Assembly: GCA_044356825.1 (NCBI GenBank)
Contig: JBIKVM010000121.1
Location: 1-9,081 of the forward strand
Length of the DNA stretch: 9,081 nt
Source: JAUREX01 sp044356825
GTDB taxonomy: Bacteria; Pseudomonadota; Alphaproteobacteria; Rhodobacterales; Rhodobacteraceae
Direction: 5' to 3'
The notes below the pieces were generated by a model that saw nothing but the letters and a program-made list of their open reading frames with translations, did no database searches and had not been told where the DNA came from. The position numbers and the translations under genes were made by a program. Positions 5,778 to 9,081 of this stretch are shown piece by piece. Position 1 is the first letter of the stretch. Each line of letters opens with the position of its first letter.

Positions 5778-7208
5778 TCAGCCCCTGCGCAGCACCGCGC
5801 CAGGGTTCAGGATCCCGCGCGGATCGAGCGCATCCTTGATCGCCCGCATCGCGGCAAGCTTCGCCGGATCGCCATACCGCTCCAGATCGCCGACCTTGAG
5901 CCGCCCGACCCCGTGCTCGGCCGCGACCGATCCGCCCATCGCATGCGCGATGTCGTGCAGCGCGCGCTTGATCTCCGCGCGCTGGTGCTCGTGGTCGGCA
6001 CGCGCGCGGCCGTCGCGCGGAAAGACGTTGTAGTGCAGGTTGCCATCGCCCAGATGGCCAAAGCAGTTGACGCGGAAGTCATCGATCCGCGCCAGCGCCG
6101 CCCCGCCCGCGCGGATGAAGTCGGGGATCGCCCCGAGCGGCACCGAGATGTCGTGCGAGGATACCGCGCCGATGCGGCGGTTGGCCTCGGGAATGCCCTC
6201 GCGCACCGCCCAGAGGTCGGCCCGCTGCGCCGCCGAGGCCGCGAGCACCCCGTCGCGCACGAGCCCCGCCGCCATGCCGCGCTCGAACACCGCAAGCATC
6301 AGCGCCTCGGGATCGAGCGTCGCGGGCGTGCCGATCTCGATCAGCACGGACCATTCGGGCGGGTCGGCGAAGGGCAGGCGCAGGTCGGGCATCGTGCGGG
6401 CGATGAAGTCGAAGCCGCAGCGGTGCAGGATCTCGAAGGCCGAGACCATCCCCGAGGCTTCCTCCTGCGCGATCCGCAAGAGCGCCAGCGCCGCCTCGGC
6501 GTCGCGCACCGCGACCATCGCCGCCGCCTGCGCCCCCGGCGCCGGCACCAGCCGCAGCGCCGCCGCCGTGATGATGCCGAGCGTCCCTTCGGACCCGATC
6601 AGCAGGTGGCGCAGATCATAGCCCGCATTGTCCTTGCGCAGCCGCTTCAGCCCGCGCAGCACGCTGCCGTCGGCCATCACCGCCTCGACCCCGAGGCAGA
6701 GGTCGCGCATGTTGCCCCAGCGCAGCACGTTGACGCCGCCGGCATTGGTCGCGAGCAATCCGCCGAGCCGCGCCGACCCCTCGGAGGCGAGCGAGAGGGG
6801 AAAGAGCATCCCGGCATCCGCCGCGGCCGCCTGCACATCGGCAAGGATCGCGCCCGCTTCGGCCACGAGGACGGCCTCGGTCGCATCCGCGCTGCGGATC
6901 GCCGCCATCCGGTCGAAGCCGATGAGGATCGGCACCGGCCCGCCTGCCGCGATCTGTCCGCCGACAAGGCCCGTGCCGCCCGAATAGGGCACGATGCCGA
7001 CGCCCGCCTCGGCGCAGAGGCGGACGGTCGCCGCGACCTCATCGGTGGTGCGCGGCAGCACGAGGGCCGCCGCCTGCCCCTGCCAGCGGCCGCGCGGCTC
7101 TGCGAGGTGCCGCGCCTCGGGCGGGCGCAGCGTGCCCTCGGGCAGATGCGCCGCGAGGCGGGCGAGGAAGGCGTCATCGGCGGGCCGCAGGGGGGGGCGC
7201 ATGGTCAT
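5778..7208 (-). CDS. FAD-linked D-2-hydroxyacid dehydrogenase (D-2-hydroxyglutarate / D-lactate / GlcD type)
   Basis: This 476-residue flavoenzyme of the VAO/GlcD family oxidises a D-2-hydroxyacid to its 2-oxoacid and passes electrons to a quinone or electron-transfer flavoprotein. The FAD-binding half shows PYSGGTGLVGGQ (74-85), ATNAGGVNVLRWGN (153-166), and KDNAGYDLRHLLIGSEGTLG split across 192-211. The substrate half has the metal-binding HLGDGNLH (385-392) and AAEHGVG (429-435), then the family end DPRGILNPG (462-470). The combination NAGYDLRHL plus GHLGDGNLHYNV is most like D-2-hydroxyglutarate dehydrogenase, but D-lactate and glycolate oxidation are realistic alternatives. I chose the ATG at 7208 because AGGTG lies 6 bases upstream. 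GTG at 7217 and ATG at 7202 are also in frame. The gene is intact, with a hairpin past its stop. Confidence 0.88.
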   Translation of the reverse strand: MTMRPPLRPADDAFLARLAAHLPEGTLRPPEARHLAEPRGRWQGQAAALVLPRTTDEVAATVRLCAEAGVGIVPYSGGTGLVGGQIAAGGPVPILIGFDRMAAIRSADATEAVLVAEAGAILADVQAAAADAGMLFPLSLASEGSARLGGLLATNAGGVNVLRWGNMRDLCLGVEAVMADGSVLRGLKRLRKDNAGYDLRHLLIGSEGTLGIITAAALRLVPAPGAQAAAMVAVRDAEAALALLRIAQEEASGMVSAFEILHRCGFDFIARTMPDLRLPFADPPEWSVLIEIGTPATLDPEALMLAVFERGMAAGLVRDGVLAASAAQRADLWAVREGIPEANRRIGAVSSHDISVPLGAIPDFIRAGGAALARIDDFRVNCFGHLGDGNLHYNVFPRDGRARADHEHQRAEIKRALHDIAHAMGGSVAAEHGVGRLKVGDLERYGDPAKLAAMRAIKDALDPRGILNPGAVLRRG

Positions 7209-7214
7209 GACAGG

Positions 7215-7219
7215 CACCT
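7215..7219 (-). promoter_or_regulatory. Shine-Dalgarno site that decides the dehydrogenase start
   Basis: On the - strand AGGTG lies 6 bases before the ATG at 7208. The alternative GTG at 7217 falls within this same site, which argues against GTG. The second ATG at 7202 would be 12 bases away. Confidence 0.5.
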
Positions 7220-7240
7220 AGCGCAGGGGCAGGGTGGCGG

Positions 7241-7261
7241 AAAGGGGCCTCAATCGGCCCC
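7241..7261 (-). terminator. Small intrinsic terminator overlapping the end of the duplicated ruvB tail
   Basis: On the - strand GGGGCC (7261-7256), a 6-base loop GATTGA, GGCCCC (7249-7244) and TTT (7243-7241) form a short GC hairpin with a T-run. The loop contains the TGA stop of the ruvB-tail copy. It lies 33 bases before the dehydrogenase start and would end the ruvA-ruvB-mazG transcript. Confidence 0.5.
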
Positions 7262-7342
7262 GAACAGGTCGCCCTCGCTGCCGCTTCGGGGCGGGGTCAG
7301 GCCGAGGTGGAGCCAGGCGCGGCGGCCGAGCATCCGGCCGCG
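7250..7342 (-). pseudogene. Duplicated 3' fragment of ruvB (31 codons including stop)
   Basis: Read on the - strand this encodes 27 residues identical to RuvB residues 314-340 (starting RGRMLGRRAW, ending GSEGDLF). It then ends Gly-Ala-Asp-stop, where the intact gene ends Glu-Thr-Glu-stop. There is no stop or frameshift within it, but no ruvB sequence lies upstream and no ribosome binding site or start of its own. The reading frame stays open back to 7576 across the mazG-like gene, which is probably meaningless. It is best read as a displaced or duplicated end of ruvB. Confidence 0.8.
7261..7342 (-). repeat. Direct repeat, distal copy (ruvB 3' end)
   Basis: These 82 bases match 7794-7875 in the same orientation with only two mismatches, both in the stretch 7316-7322. 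The match breaks abruptly on both sides: after GACCTGTTCG on the ruvB-end side, and before CGCGGCCGG on the other. The two copies are 533 bp apart, start to start. Confidence 0.9.
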
Positions 7343-7433
7343 AGACGGGCGGGGCCTCCATCGTCGGTCGGGCGAGGGGACGGGTGCGGGAGGATGACGA
7401 TCACCCGGCGCAGGGCGGGGCGGGCGGAATCGG

Positions 7434-7464
7434 AGAAAGCGACCCCCGCGCTCAGCCGGGGGCC
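7434..7464 (-). terminator. Terminator-like hairpin at the end of the mazG-like gene
   Basis: On the - strand GGCCCCCG (7464-7457) pairs with CGGGGGTC (7448-7441), with one G-U pair, around an 8-base loop that contains the TGA stop of the mazG-like gene. GCTTTCT follows. The stem is strong but the T-run is short, so termination may be partial. Confidence 0.45.
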
Positions 7465-7778
7465 GCAACAGGCAGGTACCGCCCCCATTTGCTCCAGAGC
7501 GCGTCGGCAAGGTCGATGTCATTCCTGCGCGCAAACAGAAGCAGCATGGCAAGGACATCCGCGGCTTCGTCGGCAAGGAGCGCCCGCAACGCCTCGGGCG
7601 TTTGCCCGCGGTCGCGCCCCCTGCCGTGCAGCGAGAGCCACGCGGCGTTCAATTCTCCCACCTCTTCGGAGATCTTGGCCAGATGCCACAGATCATCGCG
7701 CGTGATCCCGAAGCGTGCGGCGTAGGTGTCCGAGACCGCCGCCACCATTTCCGTCAGATCGCCGATCCGGTCCTGCAT
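7452..7778 (-). CDS. MazG-like nucleotide pyrophosphohydrolase
   Basis: This 108-residue all-alpha protein has the metal-binding signature of the MazG/dUTPase-like NTP pyrophosphatase superfamily: SEEVGE (Glu38, Glu39, Glu42) and ADEAAD (Glu71, Asp74), about 28 residues apart. DVLAMLLLFARRNDIDL (74-90) and the ending KWGRYL (97-102) support this. Such proteins hydrolyse nucleoside triphosphates to monophosphate and pyrophosphate, usually to remove damaged or excess nucleotides. The substrate is not predictable here. The ATG at 7778 is 4 bases after the ruvB stop, and CGGAG within the last ruvB codons lies 7 bases upstream as its ribosome binding site. It is therefore expressed with ruvB. It lies between the two ruvB-tail repeats, so it may be a late arrival. 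Confidence 0.85.
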   Translation of the reverse strand: MQDRIGDLTEMVAAVSDTYAARFGITRDDLWHLAKISEEVGELNAAWLSLHGRGRDRGQTPEALRALLADEAADVLAMLLLFARRNDIDLADALWSKWGRYLPVAAPG

Positions 7779-7782
7779 GCGG

Positions 7783-8814
7783 TCACTCCGTCTCGAACAG
7801 GTCGCCCTCGCTGCCGCTTCGGGGCGGGGTCAGGCCGAGGTGGAGCCACGCGCGCCGGCCGAGCATCCGGCCGCGCGGCGTGCGCTGGATCAGGCCTTGC
7901 TGGAGGAGGAAGGGCTCGATCACCTCCTCGATCGCGTCGCGGGGCTCGGCAAGCGCCGCGGCGATCGTCTCGACGCCCACGGGCCCGCCGCCGTAATGCT
8001 CGGCCAGAAGCCCCAGATAGCGCCGGTCGGCGCTGTCGAGCCCCAGCGCATCGACGCCAAGCCGCGTCAGCGCTGAATCTGCAATCGCGCGCGTGAGCCG
8101 CCCGTCGCCCTCGACCAGCACGAAATCGACGACCCGGCGCAAAAGCCGCCCGGCGATGCGCGGCGTGCCGCGGGCGCGGCGCGCGATCTCGCGGCAGCCG
8201 TCGGGGTCGGCGGCCACACCCAGCAGCCGCGCCCCCCGCGTCACGATCAGGTTGAGCTCATCCTCGGTGTAGAAGTTGAGGCGGGTCGGAATCCCGAAAC
8301 GGTCGCGCAGCGGGGTGGTGAGCAACCCGAGCCGCGTCGTCGCTCCGACGAGCGTGAAGGGTTGGAGATCGATCCGCACCGTGCGCGCGGCCGGCCCCTC
8401 GCCGATCACGAGGTCGAGCGCGAAATCCTCCATCGCCGGATAGAGCACCTCCTCGACCACGGGCGAGAGTCGGTGGATCTCGTCGATGAAGAGGACATCG
8501 CGCGCGCCGAGATTGGTCAGGATCGCCGCCAGATCGCCCGGCCGCGCCAGCACCGGCCCCGAGGTCATGCGGAAACCGACGCCCAACTCGCGCGCCATGA
8601 TCTGCGCGAGCGTCGTCTTGCCGAGCCCGGGGGGGCCGTGAAAGAGGGTGTGGTCCATCGCCTCGCCGCGCATCCGGGCGCTGTCGATGAAGACGCGCAG
8701 GTTGGCGCGCGCCTCGGCCTGACCGGTGAAATCCTCGAGCGTCTGCGGGCGCAGCGCGCGGTCGGCATCCTCGGGCTGCGGGTCGGGGCGGATGAGGGGG
8801 TCGGGGCCGGCCAT
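7783..8814 (-). CDS. ruvB: Holliday junction branch migration ATPase RuvB
   Basis: This 343-residue AAA+ motor works with RuvA as a hexameric ring that drives branch migration of Holliday junctions during recombinational repair. Visible motifs are Walker A GPPGLGKTT (60-68), Walker B LFIDEIH (108-114), sensor 1 GATTR (157-161), the arginine-finger region TPLRDRFG (167-174), and sensor 2 GTPRIAGRLLRRV (216-228). A C-terminal winged-helix domain carries HYGGGPVGVETIAAAL (273-288), then EEVIEPFLLQQGLIQRTPRGR (296-316). Sensor 2 reads IAGR where E. coli has IANR, a small change. The ATG at 8814 lies 3 bp after the ruvA stop. Length is normal and the frame is intact. The last ~82 bp exist again at 7261-7342, and the final three residues (Glu-Thr-Glu) lie outside that match. 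Confidence 0.97.
   Translation of the reverse strand: MAGPDPLIRPDPQPEDADRALRPQTLEDFTGQAEARANLRVFIDSARMRGEAMDHTLFHGPPGLGKTTLAQIMARELGVGFRMTSGPVLARPGDLAAILTNLGARDVLFIDEIHRLSPVVEEVLYPAMEDFALDLVIGEGPAARTVRIDLQPFTLVGATTRLGLLTTPLRDRFGIPTRLNFYTEDELNLIVTRGARLLGVAADPDGCREIARRARGTPRIAGRLLRRVVDFVLVEGDGRLTRAIADSALTRLGVDALGLDSADRRYLGLLAEHYGGGPVGVETIAAALAEPRDAIEEVIEPFLLQQGLIQRTPRGRMLGRRAWLHLGLTPPRSGSEGDLFETE
7794..7875 (-). repeat. Direct repeat, proximal copy (inside ruvB)
   Basis: This is the partner of 7261-7342. It covers codons for RuvB residues 314-340 and stops just before the last three codons. The two mismatches to the other copy are CGG/CGC (Arg320) and GCG/GCC (Ala322) on the coding strand, both synonymous. 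Confidence 0.9.
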
Positions 8815-8817
8815 CCG

Positions 8818-9081
8818 CTATCCCTTGGGTTGAAGGCTGCGCAGCGCGGCGCGGATCAGCGCCGCCGCGTCGGCCTCGGGCTCGGCCCCGGCAGCGGCGG
8901 CGACAGCCCCCGCGGCCTCGGCCTGCGCATAGCCCAGATTGACGAGCGCGGATAGCGCATCCGCCGTCGCCCCCGGCCCGGCGGGGGGCGGGGCTGCGGC
9001 TGCGGGGGGGCGCACGGCTGCGGGGGTGGCTTCGGCCGACGGGGCAGGGGGCGCCACGGGAGCCCCGCCCGCCCGCAGCAT
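8818..9081 (-). CDS. ruvA: Holliday junction DNA helicase subunit RuvA, C-terminal part (5' end outside window)
   Basis: Only the last 87 residues are inside the window; the ATG at the edge is not the true start. An Ala/Pro-rich flexible linker (residues 1-38) leads into domain III (about 40-87: DALSALVNLGYAQAEA, then ALIRAALRSLQPKG). Domain III is the three-helix bundle that contacts RuvB and regulates its ATPase. The HhH junction-binding domains I and II are outside. The identification rests on the domain III pattern (ALxxLGY, AxALIRxAL) and on the position 3 bp upstream of ruvB. The linker is unusually long and low in complexity, as is common in high-GC alphaproteobacteria. Confidence 0.92.
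   Translation of the reverse strand: MLRAGGAPVAPPAPSAEATPAAVRPPAAAAPPPAGPGATADALSALVNLGYAQAEAAGAVAAAAGAEPEADAAALIRAALRSLQPKG

Noticed and set aside
5913..7397. 494-codon + strand open frame opposite the FAD-linked dehydrogenase
   Set aside because: It is antisense to a fully motif-supported enzyme, low in complexity, and ends in antisense of the ruvB-tail copy.
7250..7576. A 108-codon - strand frame ending in the RuvB-like tail, as a possible real fusion gene
   Set aside because: Its first two thirds overlap the mazG-like gene in another frame and show no domain. Only the last 31 codons are meaningful, as a ruvB fragment.
7261..7875. Repeat pair as long terminal repeats or inverted repeats of an insertion sequence
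   Set aside because: The repeats are direct, encode part of RuvB, and enclose no transposase. The ends show no inverted repeats.
1..9081. CRISPR arrays, tRNA or rRNA genes, riboswitches, toxin-antitoxin or defence genes
   Set aside because: I looked on both strands and saw no regularly spaced repeats, tRNA-like folds or matching protein motifs. The MazG-like protein is an enzyme, unrelated to the MazEF toxin pair.

Overview
The window is about 9 kb of very GC-rich, densely coding chromosomal DNA. Codon use, the FdVI-type ferredoxin, the SH3-protein/2-hydroxyacid dehydrogenase pair and the ruvA-ruvB order all suggest an alphaproteobacterium of the Rhodobacter/Paracoccus type (Rhodobacteraceae). 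This placement is inferred from remembered family sequences, not from a search. There are no tRNA or rRNA genes, transposases, CRISPR arrays or phage genes. Ten protein genes are supported, two of them cut by the window edges.

Left part (1-1595): the 3' end of a periplasmic HtrA/Do-type protease (PDZ domains only), a strong hairpin, and a [2Fe-2S] ferredoxin of the FdVI/adrenodoxin type. These face a convergent secreted SH3-domain protein.

Centre-left (1596-3645): a divergent control region, then a two-gene unit on the + strand. It encodes an NADP(H)-type 2-hydroxyacid dehydrogenase (glyoxylate/hydroxypyruvate reductase-like) and, 1 bp later, a hydrolase with nearly the whole active site of fluoroacetate dehalogenase. 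Both enzymes show a change at one catalytic acid.

Centre-right (3652-7208, all - strand): reading in the direction of transcription, a D-2-hydroxyglutarate/D-lactate dehydrogenase-type FAD enzyme, a terminator-like hairpin, glucokinase, and a class II histone-deacetylase-like amidohydrolase. The last two overlap by an ATGA and are probably translationally coupled.

Right part (7241-9081, - strand): ruvA (3' part), ruvB and a small MazG-like nucleotide pyrophosphohydrolase form a tight operon. The most unusual structure of the window is here. The last ~82 bp of ruvB are present a second time 533 bp further on, beyond the mazG-like gene, so that gene sits between two direct repeats of the ruvB 3' end. 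Both copies keep the RuvB reading frame, and their only two internal differences are synonymous. This suggests an insertion or recombination at the ruvB 3' end that displaced an older tail together with its terminator.

Most of the window is ordinary housekeeping and metabolic DNA. The ruvB-tail duplication, the dehalogenase operon and the glucokinase-deacetylase coupling deserve a second look. I see no clear evidence of a wholly new multi-gene system.
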